Shown one piece after another: positions 48,656-59,133 of a stretch of DNA of 64,000 nt. The position numbers were made by a program, and so were the translations under genes. The stretch is taken from positions 1-64,000 of the forward strand of contig JAQFVV010007213.1 in NCBI GenBank assembly GCA_028023455.1. The letters run 5' to 3'. Positions within the stretch are counted from its first letter, which is position 1; each line of letters opens with the position of its first letter. This DNA is from Epiperipatus broadwayi. Lineage: Eukaryota > Onychophora > Udeonychophora > Euonychophora > Peripatidae. The notes beneath the pieces are model-generated. The model worked only from the letters and a program-made list of their open reading frames with translations, ran no database searches and was not told where the DNA came from.

Positions 48656-48718
48656 AAAAAGTACTAAAAAAGTTAATGAAATATTCAATGTGTTTTTAGA
48701 AGTAAATAAATAAATTAT

Positions 48719-48731
48719 CAATATAGATAAA
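48719..48731. repeat. Target site duplication of HHR element C, left copy
   Basis: CAATATAGATAAA is repeated exactly at 50143-50155. Confidence 0.88.
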
Positions 48732-48814
48732 GCACAGACTTTCACATGACCCACTACTCTCCACTCCATCTAATAACACTAATACACTTAAACACATATA
48801 TGTTGAAAAGATAA

Positions 48815-48873
48815 ATAATCACCAATATACGTATTTCATGCTAAACCAGCAATCATCAGTTGGTCCAGATTAT
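48815..48873 (-). ncRNA. Hammerhead ribozyme C-minus
   Basis: Minus strand: CUGATGA is the complement of 48853-48859 and GAAA of 48834-48837. Stem II is UGCU/AGCA with a U-U mismatch at its base. Stem III is the palindrome UACGUA. The cut is predicted after the A of U-A (H17 = A). Stem I pairs CCAA with UUGG and AUAAUC with GAUUAU around an internal loop. Confidence 0.72.
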
Positions 48874-49469
48874 TATCTCTACACATATATACTATAAGTG
48901 CTCAGATATATATTAGAATAGACAATCCTCATACTTTAATGGACAGACTTCAATCTACTCCACATTCCAACTCTTCAACCGTCCATCCAATTGAAAATCT
49001 GAAGATGGAATGCTCAAAGGCCACCCTGAGGCCAAGATTCTTGTCACACCCATGTTGACTTAAGGTCAATCTGAACCCCACATGTACAGGACATAATCCA
49101 TTTACTACATATGCAAGGATGGGCAGACATCTCTATAATGTAATAACTGAAACACAGGCTTATTTATACCTGTGTCTATATATATGTAATATTCAGTTAT
49201 TACATTATAGAGATGTCTGCCCATCCTTGCATATGTATTAAATGGATTATGTCCTGTACATGTGGGGTTCAGATTGACCTTAGGTCAACATGGGTGTGAC
49301 AAGAATCTCGGCCTCAGGGTGGCCTTTGAGCATTCCATCTTCAGATTTTCAATTGGATGGATGGTTGAAGAGTTGGAGTGTGGAGTAGATTGAAGCCTGT
49401 CCATTAAAGTATGAGAATTGTCTATCCTAATATATATCTGAGCACTTATAGTATATATGTGTAGAGATG

Positions 49470-49528
49470 ATAATCTGGACCAACTGATGATTGCTGGTTT
49501 AGCATGAAATACATATATTGGTGATTAT
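49470..49528 (+). ncRNA. Hammerhead ribozyme C-plus 1
   Basis: CTGATGA at 49484-49490, GAAA at 49506-49509, cut predicted after A49517. Stem I is ATAATC (49470-49475) with GATTAT (49523-49528) and CCAA (49480-49483) with TTGG (49518-49521). Stem III reads TACATA, one base off the palindrome, so dimer pairing is weaker than in unit 2. Confidence 0.7.
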
Positions 49529-49938
49529 TTATCTTTTCAACATATGTGTTTAAGTGTATCAGTGTTATTAGATGGAGTGGAGAGTAGTGGGTCATGTGAA
49601 AGTCTGTGCTCATACCCTAATATTACATATATATAGACACAGGTATAAATAAGCCTGTGTTTCAGTTATTACATTATAGAGATGTCTGCCCATCCTTGCA
49701 TATGTATTAAATGGATTATGTCCTGTACATGTGGGGTTCAGATTGACCTTAGGTCAACATGGGTGTGACAAGAATCTCGGCCTCAGGGTGGCCTTTGAGC
49801 ATTCCATCTTTAGATTTTCAATTGGATGGACGGTTGAAGAGTTGGAGTGTGGAGTAGATTGAAGCCTGTCCATTAAAGTATGAGTATTGTCTATCCTAAT
49901 ATATATCTGAGCACTTATAGTATATATGTGTAGAGATG

Positions 49939-49997
49939 ATAATCTGGACCAACTGATGATTGCTGGTTTAGCATGAAATACGTATATTGGTGATTAT
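49939..49997 (+). ncRNA. Hammerhead ribozyme C-plus 2
   Basis: CTGATGA at 49953-49959, GAAA at 49975-49978, palindromic TACGTA stem III at 49979-49984, predicted cut after A49986. This is 469 nt after the first plus-strand cut, so a 469-nt monomer would be released. Stem I is as in unit 1. Confidence 0.73.
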
Positions 49998-50142
49998 TTA
50001 TCTTTTCAACATATATGTGTTTAAGTGTATCAGTGTTATTAGATGGAGTGGAGAGTAGTGGGTCATGTGAAAGTCTGTGCTCATACCCTAATATTACATA
50101 TATATAGACACAGGTATAAATAAGCCTGTGTTTCAGTTATTA

Positions 50143-50155
50143 CAATATAGATAAA
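50143..50155. repeat. Target site duplication of HHR element C, right copy
   Basis: CAATATAGATAAA is identical to 48719-48731. Confidence 0.88.
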
Positions 50156-50554
50156 ATAATAATGAATGAAATTATTTATAGAATTAAATTTACATGGAGT
50201 ACTTTTGATAGAAATGATCTAATATTTTAAAAAAAATATGCTTTTTCCCAGGAAACAAAGATTTAAAGTATTATTCTGATGATTACTTATTGACTTAAGA
50301 CAAGGCACTATCTAGAAAAGCAATAAATGAATAATCGCATGTATTAATGAAGAAGAAATCACAATACAATGTTAATATAGCTATTGCTAGAATGAGAAGA
50401 AAAACTAAAAGTTGGCTGAACCTGTTGGTAAAAAGATGACAAAAAAATATTAACTAATGTCTTGAATAAAAATCCAAGAGTGATGCTAAAAGACCAAGAA
50501 AAATATCACATTTGAGATGAATAGAAGTTGTAAAAAAGTTATTTTAAAATGTTA

Positions 50555-51419
50555 TATTTACATACATATCCATTGTCTATACTAAAAATGTAATTATAAG
50601 GGTCCTGAACTCAGATTTTCAAGCTCCCAACAGCTATCTATCTTATACAAATGATACACATGACCACATACATGTCAAAAAATAAATGATCTCCAAAGTA
50701 CATATTTCATGCTGAACCAGCACCCATCAGTTGGTTCAGATCACCATCTCCCACCCATATATACAGTAGTACTCAGTTTATATTAACATAGCAAATCTTC
50801 AAATTTTAATGAACAAGCTTCAATATTCTCCACTCTCCAACTCCTCTGGCATCCATATCATTGAAAATCCAAGGTTGGAATGCTCAAAATATTATTGTCA
50901 TACCTATGTTGACCTTAAGTCAATCTGATTCCTCACACGTAAACACTTAATATTCCCATTTAGTTATACAGAAGAGGAATGGACAATATACATGTATTTA
51001 AATATTATATATTCAGATAGTATTCTGCCTATCTCTCTTCTGTATAATTAAATGGATATATCAAGGTCCTATGTATGAGGGATAAGATTGCCTTAAGGTC
51101 AACATGGTTATGACAATAATATTGGCATTAACTAGGGGCTTTGAGTATTTCATGCTCATATTTTCAATAATATGATGGTTGAAGGTTTAGAGAGTGGAGA
51201 AGATTGAAACTTGTCCATTAAAGTTTGAAGATACTGAGCACTTATGTGTATATGTATGTGCAGAAGATGATAGTTTGGACCAACTGATGAGTGCTCATTC
51301 GGTATGAAGTATGTTTATTAGAGATCATTTATTTATTCATACATATGTGGTCATGGGTATTAGTTGTATAAGATGGATTGGCTAGCTTAAATCTGAGTTC
51401 AAGACTCTTATAATTAAAT
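50555..51419. mobile_element. HHR element C, inverted dimer, decayed
   Basis: A minus-strand unit (50555 to about 50990) and a plus-strand unit (about 51000-51419) meet head to head. The outer ends carry 'gtcctgaactcag' and 'gagttcaagactc', B-box-like in opposite directions. Both hammerheads are damaged: 50724-50730 gives CUGAUGG instead of CUGAUGA, and in the plus unit (box 51284-51290) GAAA reads GAAG. AATGTTA at 50548-50554 and 51420-51426 may be the target duplication. The insertion interrupts LINE C between its RW.EV and DAA.WK segments. Confidence 0.78.
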
Positions 51420-51505
51420 AATGTTAATAAAAGATGCTGCAAATTGAAAGTATTAAATAAACTAAGGAAGACTATCCACCTGCAATAAGTCAATAATGGT
51501 TAAAA

Positions 51506-51960
51506 AATGAAAAACGGTAATTACACTGTAGTTAGTAAATGTAATCATAGTAATTTAAAACAATAAACGCCATTTAATTATTAACAAGTAAATAAATTAA
51601 AAAAACTTTTGAAAAGTATTGATATTTCCCAATACTTCCAAAATTGCATATTTAAAACTGGCAGATTTCAAGTTATTGAAACACTTAAGGAATATCAATT
51701 CAATTAATAACAATGTAATTTTTTATACATTGTCTTTTATAATTTTATGTAAAAATTCACAAGTAAATATTTGTATAAGCAAAATTTTATCATTTTATTA
51801 ATCAAATATTTTCTTTTGCCTTTGCATTATAAACAATGGAACTAAAATCAGCATCAGGACTCTGACTATATTGATATTGCCATTTTCTTTATTTAAAGCT
51901 TTTAAATACTGAAACGAACTAAATGGGTGACCTAAGTGTTCAGTTTAGCTGCTGGCAAAA
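51506..51960. other. AT-rich stretch without recognised features
   Basis: The 60-codon frame at 51619-51801 has no known motif and background composition. Confidence 0.5.
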
Positions 51961-51964
51961 TTGC

Positions 51965-52055
51965 GGTTAAGAGCTTATTTGCGAGCTCTATATATAACAT
52001 TTGTAATACAAGCTTGATAAATTAGGTCATATGACATCCGACTTAATTTTTTTTT
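51965..52055 (+). mobile_element. Fragment of HHR element A-like unit
   Basis: 'aacatttgtaatacaagctt' and 'ggtcatatgacatccgactta' match the element A segment at 11045-11090 ('acatatttgtaagtgcaagc', 'gtcatgtgacatctgactta'). The hammerhead part is absent. Confidence 0.55.
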
Positions 52056-52203
52056 TATGTTTACATTTAGCAGATACCTGCCTAACAATCTATTTGAACA
52101 CTGACAATAATATCTATCTGTTTGTTCCAAAGTGATGTACTTTTCAAACATATATTTTCAACAATGTAACTTTTTATGAACAATAAAGTTTAATTTGTCA
52201 AGG

Positions 52204-52265
52204 ATTGATGCTGAGTGGTTAGCACAGCTGCCTTACAAGCAGTTGTTCTGGGTACACTTTCTGGC
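52204..52265 (+). tRNA. tRNA-Val-like relic (probable SINE head)
   Basis: 'tgctgagtggttagcac' resembles the D-arm/A-box of valine tRNAs, and 'gctgccttacaagcagt' forms an anticodon stem with a TAC anticodon loop. The T-arm reads 'tgttctgggtaca' and lacks the full B-box consensus (GGTTCGA). No acceptor stem closes, so this is not a working tRNA. Confidence 0.45.
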
Positions 52266-52269
52266 TGAT

Positions 52270-54660
52270 GCTTTGACACATGAAAAAAAAAGTTTGATTT
52301 CGAACACATAAATAAGTAAAAAGAACAAAATCATTACAAATAATAATAAATGTATAATTGCTAATGTAAATATTTCTACACTGTAAAATATTTCTATTTA
52401 ATCTTATCTTCTTTAATTGTACTGTAATCATCTATGTTAAATATTGCTGTAAGTTTTCTAATTGATAACACATTTTTTAGACCTGTCATAGCATTGTTAC
52501 ACTGGCAAAACCATTGTAAAATTCATGTAACCTATTTATTGTACAATAAAGTATATTATTGAAAAAAAAATTAATAAATAAAATATTTATTAAAATGTGC
52601 TAAAACTGTAATACCATGGATTCATTTTTGTTTACTTAACCTTGTGGAATATAAATTTTGCCAGATTAAGAAAATAACAATAACAATTTAACAATGCATC
52701 CCTTAGTTTTCTTTATAGACCACCTATGTTTTTACATTGTCATAGCTATTGAAAATATAAATAAATATTAAATAAGTAATGCAAATATTGAATAATAATT
52801 ATTAATTTGGCTGATTTATTTTTTTATGTATTAGATATACTTTTGAAATATATTCTATATTTTAGACACTTCTTATTTTATCAGTAATTAAAGAAACAAA
52901 AAAAAATATTATTTGTTTCTCCTACTTTTTTGATAAAAAATGAAGCCAGGCGTATTGAGCATTTTTTTTAAATTTATCTCTATTAATATTTATCTTGTTT
53001 CTAAAAGAGTTCAAGATTAAATGTATTCAGAATATATTTCTTAGAAAAAACTAAAATTCAAATTGAGTAAAACAGTGAAACAAATTAAAATAGGAATAAT
53101 TGTGTATTAGCAATCATTTTCATTACAAACATTTTTTCAACACTGCTTTTTTAAAATGTTATTACAAAGAGTATCTATATTCATTTATTTGATATACTGA
53201 TCTTATTATTAGTTTTAAATGTATGTGCATTCAATAATAAATTCACCCTAAACTACTCTGACTACATAACAATATATATTCAAAGAAAGTTCTTAGGCAA
53301 CATGCAGTACAATAGACCTATCAAGATTATTTATAGTTTTATTAATAAAAATAAATTAACAATTTTATGTTTCATAAAAGAAATTAAAATAAATATAATG
53401 AGATGGTTATGAAATTAAAATAAATATAATGAGATGGTTATGTGTCTCATGGCATACAGTAACATAGTAAGATGTCTGCACATATATACATAAAGTTGAA
53501 AGGAAAAGTAGAAGTAAACATAAACAAAAATTTTTTGTGGATATTTTTTATGTTATACTGAAATAACAGTTAAGGATTAAATAATTTTGAATTTTTTAAA
53601 AAAAAAAATTAAACATTTTAAAATGTCCTAATTAATATTTTATTAATTCTGATTTTGAAATTAAAACAAGCATGATTTTATGTTACAATACATATACTGG
53701 CAATTATAAAATTCCACTGTCTATTTTGATTTAAAATTTTTAATTAGAGCTTGTATAACATTTTAATAAGAATTCCTACAAAGTTGTTTTTGAACAGATT
53801 AAGGTAAATTGAAAAGAGTCACTATCGTTTTTCAATCAGGATAAAGAAAACATTCTGATAATTACTGTGTTTTTTTAAAAAATTTCAGTCTGACAATAAA
53901 AAGGTTGAAAAAAAGATTAGAGTTTTTACAGATTATGACAGTTTTACAGCATTAATCTTACTATGAAGATATAACTGAAGGTGCAGAGTATAAGCTGCTG
54001 CTAGTGCAGTGATGGAGAAGTTTGGATTCACATGAAAGTAAAAAATATGATCTTCTCTGTGTTCCATAGCTCATGTGTAATAGATGCTGGCTTGTCTGAA
54101 GTTCATCAAATGATAGACACTAAATGGATCTGATTGAATGTCATCAGTTACTTGATTTATGCCTTCCCCAGAAATGTCAATGGAACATTATACTGCTCTA
54201 TTATAAACATGATTATAATGGACCAGCTTACTGAAAGATTTCAGTATTATGCTATGCTATATATTACTTTATCTATATATAAAAAAGCCCAGACAAAATT
54301 ACTGCATTGTATAAGTAGAGTTTGCACAGCAAACTTATTTTATAAATAAATTTTGGAAAATAATTTTATTGCAAAATGGCATTATTTTAAATAAATACAT
54401 TGACAGTTAAAATATTTAAATTATAAAATTTGAAAACAAATAACATTTGCCTAAATTATTCAATTAAAACTAAAATGGATTCCCAGTATATTTTATTAAA
54501 AAATAAAAACTCCAAAAATATTTCTATATTGAACAAAAGAACTTGCTAGAATATTTTTAAAGAAATTTACAATTAATTAAAAGTAACCTGAAAAAAAAAA
54601 ACTGTTATGGACTGTCAAAGAAGTAATATATATATATATATATTTAAAATAAATAAAATG
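52270..54660. other. AT-rich stretch with a 31-bp tandem duplication
   Basis: Bases 53380-53410 are repeated exactly at 53411-53441 ('gaaattaaaataaatataat' and on). The 71-codon frame at 54134-54349 (plus) and the 70-codon minus frame at 52219-52431 show no known motif. A short (TA)n lies at about 54627-54641. No other feature is supported. Confidence 0.5.
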
Positions 54661-54665
54661 TCCAT

Positions 54666-54850
54666 TAATTAAAAACAAAATTGTAATTTTAATTGAAATA
54701 ATAAATTTAATGGTTTACAAACTAATGGCAGTTGAGGCAGGCTTAAGAAATTAACTGAAAGTATTTCTGCAGATTTAAGGATTGTTTGTAATAGTTTGTA
54801 AACTGTTAAATTTATTATTTCAATTATAATTACAATTTTGTTTTTAATTA
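54666..54850. repeat. Fold-back element, 58-bp arms
   Basis: The left arm 54666-54723 and right arm 54793-54850 are near-perfect reverse complements around a 69-bp centre ('gttgaggcaggcttaag'). This is a MITE-like hairpin. Open frames reading it in either direction are shadows of the repeat. Confidence 0.85.
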
Positions 54851-54934
54851 ACAAACATTTTATTTATTTTACTTATATTGAATACAATGGATTTAAGTAA
54901 TTTTAGAAAATGGTGAATCATTAAGGAATGATGG

Positions 54935-55046
54935 GAATTTAATGGCAGTTGAGGCCGGTTTAAGAAATTAACTGAAAGTATTTCTGTGGATTTAAGGATT
55001 GTTTGTAATAGTTTGTAAACTGTTAAATTTATTATTTCAATTATAT
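54935..55046. repeat. Second, one-armed copy of the fold-back element
   Basis: This repeats the centre and right arm of 54723-54835 in direct orientation ('gcagttgaggccggtttaag' to 'ttattatttcaattata'). The left arm is missing, so it was truncated or duplicated unequally. Confidence 0.8.
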
Positions 55047-56205
55047 ATAAAAGAAAAAACTTTTTTACAATTAGAAATAACAAATTAATTAGTAACTTTG
55101 ATTCATACTATCTATTTATATATATATGTGTGTGTGTGTGTGTGTAAATTTTATGTATATTTTTAATGTTGAATTAATTATGTCTTGTGAAAATATTTTA
55201 TTGGAATAAGTTTATTTTATTAACTAATGAATTGTCATTGAATATAAACACCAGTATGTGTTCACATCTAAATGGGTTCTCAAACATATATTAAATTTAT
55301 CATTATTTATGTAGCATTAAAAATGAATAGAGTGTTTTATACAGCATGTCTGTGTTTATTTATATAAATGTTTCACATAATCATCTAAAAATCTCTATAA
55401 ATTGTTAAATTAATTATGTATTATAAAAATGGAAATCATTCATAGGTTTATGACAATTTAAATATGTTTATTTTATATTATACCAGCATGTCTGTGTACA
55501 GATATGTAGGTGTTTTATGTATTGAGATATTTTTAAGTCACAATGTGATAGCTTATTTCTTTTTATATTAATCAAAATCAGAATGCCAAATTTATATTCA
55601 TAGCATGATCTGAAGACCTTAATTTAATTTTATTGTTTCTCATTAATAAATGTATATTTCATTGTTAAAGTTATTCCAATGAATTTACTCAATCCTAAAA
55701 TTGTTTTAGAATATTATATATTTGTATTATATCTCTTGCTCACAGATACAATTATAGAGCTTTTGCTCACTGAACTGGATTTATGCATAATGGTCTATAA
55801 TATAAAAGTTTATATTTAGTGTTTATGGATATCCAGTTGATGATGATTTCATTACTTCTGTAATGCTGGATGGCACAAAAAGAATTATTTAGAAATTAAG
55901 TTTATAGTTATCCAGTACATTAAATATACTAATTGAGCAGAGCATTGATGATGGTCAGGATATTTTTAGTAGCCCAGCATTACATTTTTAATTGTTACAT
56001 TCTTAGGGATTAGCAATTAAGTGTGTGCATCCAAATTATTATGACCTAAGTTTGCCAAGAATGAAATAATTAACCTGGTCTATAGTAGACACATTTCTTT
56101 TTATTGTTGATCATTCATGATGATGATGAATGATTATTACTTTTTCGTAATGCAAGTGAATTTATAGTTAATTCTGTGCTGATGTCTCATGCTCATGATT
56201 ATTCC
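55047..56205. other. AT-rich stretch with a (TG)n microsatellite
   Basis: A (AT)n/(TG)n run lies at about 55118-55145. Phrases such as 'gcatgtctgtgt' recur (55345, 55490), possibly a diverged short repeat. No gene seen. Confidence 0.55.
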
Positions 56206-56209
56206 TCAC

Positions 56210-56515
56210 AGTTATTCATTATATATTTAAATATAGGGTTTGAACTCAAACTTTCAAGACCTTTCATCTATCCACATTATCTCATATCATTAATACACAT
56301 GATCACATACATGTAGAAAAGATCACTAATCACCAATATATGTATTTCATGCTGAATCAGCACTCATCAGTTGGTCCAGATTATCATCTCTCTCTCACAC
56401 ACATATATATAATCAATACTCAGTTTTATATTAAGATAGCAATCCTAGCACTTTAATGAACAGGCTTCAATTTACTCCAACCTCCAACTCTCCAGCCATC
56501 CATATCATTGAATAT
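56210..56515 (-). mobile_element. HHR element C, partial unit
   Basis: A minus-strand copy has its tRNA-like end at the left ('gggtttgaactcaaac'), a hammerhead at 56326-56386, and the body up to 'caacctccaactc' and 'catccatatcattgaa'. The remainder of the unit is missing. Confidence 0.78.
56326..56386 (-). ncRNA. Hammerhead ribozyme in C-56 kb copy
   Basis: Minus strand: CUGATGA is the complement of 56364-56370 and GAAA of 56345-56348. Stem II is the strongest of the C group, GUGCUG/CAGCAU with a three-base loop, all six pairs formed (one G-U at its base). The A-cut site is preserved and stem I has CCAA/UUGG plus five outer pairs. Stem III reads UACAUA, so palindromic pairing is imperfect. 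Confidence 0.72.
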
Positions 56516-56519
56516 TTTG

Positions 56520-58345
56520 TCATTGATTTGGGGTTGATAATGATGATTGCCATCACCCCAGATTTACCCCTGATTCTCTGTGTTGTTATAGTAGATTAAT
56601 ATCTACCGTAATATAACTTGCTACTGAGAAATTGTTTTGACAATTGATTATAAATATTTTAAAGAATGAATTAATTTCAGTTGTACAATCATTTTTTTTC
56701 TCCCTTCGTTATCAAATCATAAGTAGCAAATAATAAATTTAAATCATCATTTATTCATAATTAAATAGTAAATGTTTAAATTTATTAGACAAATATTATG
56801 TGCTGTTAAAAAAACATAATAAAATACTATGTGATGTTATCAGATACTGATCACAATAAAATATATTGAAAAATAAATTGAGTAGAATATATAATATTAA
56901 GAATGTTGACAATTTTGCTTAACTCTATGACATGTTTTAAATTATCAGCTAACAAATTTATGCACTGGTTTGGAATATCAGTGAACACCTACTGAGAATT
57001 AAAAAAGAAGTCACTATTAAACAATTCACACACAAAAAAAAATAATTAAAGATTGCTGTTACTTTTTTTCTGAATTAAAACTGTTGCTAAAATGCATTTC
57101 TATTTTATAAAAATTGTACTAAAAACAAACGAAATAGGAAAAAAAAATCTAATCAATTATTATGACAAAATTTAAAAAGTCCTAAGATGTTAGTTATTAA
57201 GATTTTGTACATTTGCATCATAAATAAATTAATAATGATAAAATTCTTCTCTAGTTGTCAAATTGAATTGAGGCTTTATTGTTTCCAATAAACAACAGTT
57301 AAATGCTTGTGTGTATTCCACTTTCTCTCATCATAATTTAAATAATAATGATATTTAATATATAATTTTTTTTTTTATGAAAGTGTGAAGTTATGATGAG
57401 ATTTTTTTTTCAAATTTAAGCTCAGTTTATAATAAAAAATGATTTTATCTTAAAAGTTGTTTTATAGGTTTGGTTTGCCTTTCCCATCATTTTACAAAAT
57501 TATAAAAAATAAATGAAAATTTATTTTAATTAATTAATGTTTGCAATAAAATATGATAACTCATGAAATGGACGACATAAATTTCTTGGGTTAATTTGAA
57601 ATGTTTTTTTTTTTCACATTATTAAAATAAAATTATTAGTATAATAACATTGGTATTATAGATAGAGCTTACCTCCATCATTTGAACTTTTACAACTCAG
57701 ACAATCGAGACAACGAAAACTTTTTATGTCAAGATTTCATTTTTACGTCATATAACCATAAAATTAAAGAACATAATACAGATTAGTAAAAAATGTACAT
57801 ATATATCGTAATGAAATAAAATAAAAGGGATATGTTTATATATGCCATGATGTCATCATTTATGTATTGGTATGGAAACGTTAATAAATATGTTGTTAAA
57901 CATAGAGATTCTGGACTCAATTCTTATTCAATAATTATAATGCTATTGATAATCAATTCACATTCCTATTCTATAAACATCACATTAAAGAATTCTAAAA
58001 GTAAACAAAATATACTTTTTGATCATCAATTTGCAACTCTTTATATGAGAGTCAAATTAAGAATTGCATCATCTAATAACTTCATTTATAATCAGATATA
58101 GCAAATAGGTTCCTGGAATACTATTTCTCTATGTGAAAAACTATATTATGATAAACTAATATTCTCATGTCATAATATTCTAATTCATTTATTATTAACA
58201 TATTACTATATATCCAGGCTAGAACATTAGCACACTCAGGAACACATGATAATATTTAAACATACAATGGTAATGAGACAAGATTTAGATAAAAATAGCA
58301 GAAACAATAAATTTGGTTTTAAATAATAAAAATAAATTATTAAAA
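56520..58345. other. AT-rich stretch without recognised features
   Basis: The 89-codon frame at 57832-58101 (MFIYAMMSSFMYWYGN...) shows no PLE or other motif and has background codon content. I treat it as chance, although it lies just upstream of the PLE and could be its unrecognisable 5' part. Confidence 0.45.
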
Positions 58346-58366
58346 TGATTTAGTTAAAAATTATTC

Positions 58367-59133
58367 ATGGGCATATGTTTGCACAGATGTAATAAAATTG
58401 TAATATATATGTATAAGTTTGAAGAGCAATTTTTTAATAATAGTAGAAATAAACTAATTTTTTATATTAGATATGTTGATGAATATTTTATGGTTTTCAA
58501 CGGTAATAAAAGAAATGCAGATAATTTTTTGAATTATATTAATGGTAGAGTTGAAAAAATAAAGTTTACTATGGAAAAAAATTATTAATGTTAATGAATA
58601 TATGGATGTTAGAATTTTTAAAACAATTGATAGGAATGGCAGTGTTATTATAGAAACATCTGTGTTTAGAAAACAAACATTTTTTGCATTATCAAATAAT
58701 TGGTTTTCAGATATTGATAATCATAGTAAAATTAATACAGATAATAATAAAATTATTAGGGCAATTAAGTTATGTTCAAATAGTAATTTGTTTGAGAATG
58801 AGATTGATATTATTAGGAATGAATGTTTTATGAATGATTAGGGGTGTAGTTGAACATTTATTTTCTAATAAAAATATAAATAAAATAAGAAATAGAATGG
58901 GATTAAATAGGAATAAGAATAAAAAAAAGGTTATTTATGTTGGTTTTAATATATCTAAAGATTTATTTATTAAAGTTAAGAAATTAGTTAAAATGATTAA
59001 TAAAAAATATGTTTCAATTTGTCCAGTTTATAAAAAGAAAGCAAGTTTAAAATTTTTAATTAATAATGATGGGGATTATAATAGATTAGATTATGAATTC
59101 AGTTTATTTGATAAAATATTTGAATTGTTTTAG
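58367..59133 (+). pseudogene. PLE P3 reverse transcriptase, frameshifted
   Basis: Three frames in succession: 58367-58588, 58602-58841 and 58834-59133. The first has KLIFYIRYVDEYFMVFNGNK, where the catalytic YxDD box is YVDE, so one of the two aspartates is replaced by Glu. FLNYINGRVEKIKFTMEK follows. The second has MDVRIFKTIDRNGSVII and VFRKQTFFALSNNWFSD, the usual (F/L)DV..F and RKxT segments after the palm, then NHSKINTD and IRAIKLCSNSNLFENE. The third has VVEHLFSNKNI and KKKVIYVGFNISKDLFIKV. PLE RTs are related to telomerase. This one is inactive by frameshift and probably by the DD-to-DE change. Confidence 0.85.

Larger units (their letters stand above)
48732..50142. mobile_element. HHR element C, complete: one minus and two plus units
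   Basis: The 1411-bp insertion has a minus-strand unit (48732 to about 49191) followed by two plus-strand units (about 49192-49660 and 49661-50142) in direct repeat, period 469. The plus units differ at only a few positions, so the insertion is recent. Each unit holds a hammerhead, a tRNA-like stretch and 'tgggcagacatctct' in the minus unit. Right end 'tttcagttatta' and left end 'gcacagactttcac' abut the 13-bp target duplication. No protein is encoded. Inverted plus direct multimers fit reverse transcription of a circular or concatemeric RNA with a template turn-around; that mechanism is inference. Confidence 0.88.
48656..51505 (+). mobile_element. LINE C copy split by two HHR element C insertions
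   Basis: Three LINE C pieces in the same orientation and correct order flank two insertions. The first is 48656-48731 (KKVNEIFNVFLEVNK). The second is 50156-50547 (MNEIIYRIKFTWSTFDRND, later KNPRVMLKDQEK and RWIEVVKK-like text). The third is 51420-51505 (IKDAAN, then KLRKTIHLQ, stop, VNNG, matching KLGETFILQWIDNG of the 41760 copy). The LINE is heavily decayed and therefore older than the insertions. Confidence 0.8.

Noticed and set aside
48431-48769. 112-codon minus-strand open frame
   Set aside because: Antisense shadow across a PLE GIY-YIG relic, LINE C and the start of HHR element C; no motif of its own.
57832-58101. 89-codon plus-strand open frame upstream of PLE P3
   Set aside because: No PLE or other motif, background amino-acid composition, and stops separate it from the RT.
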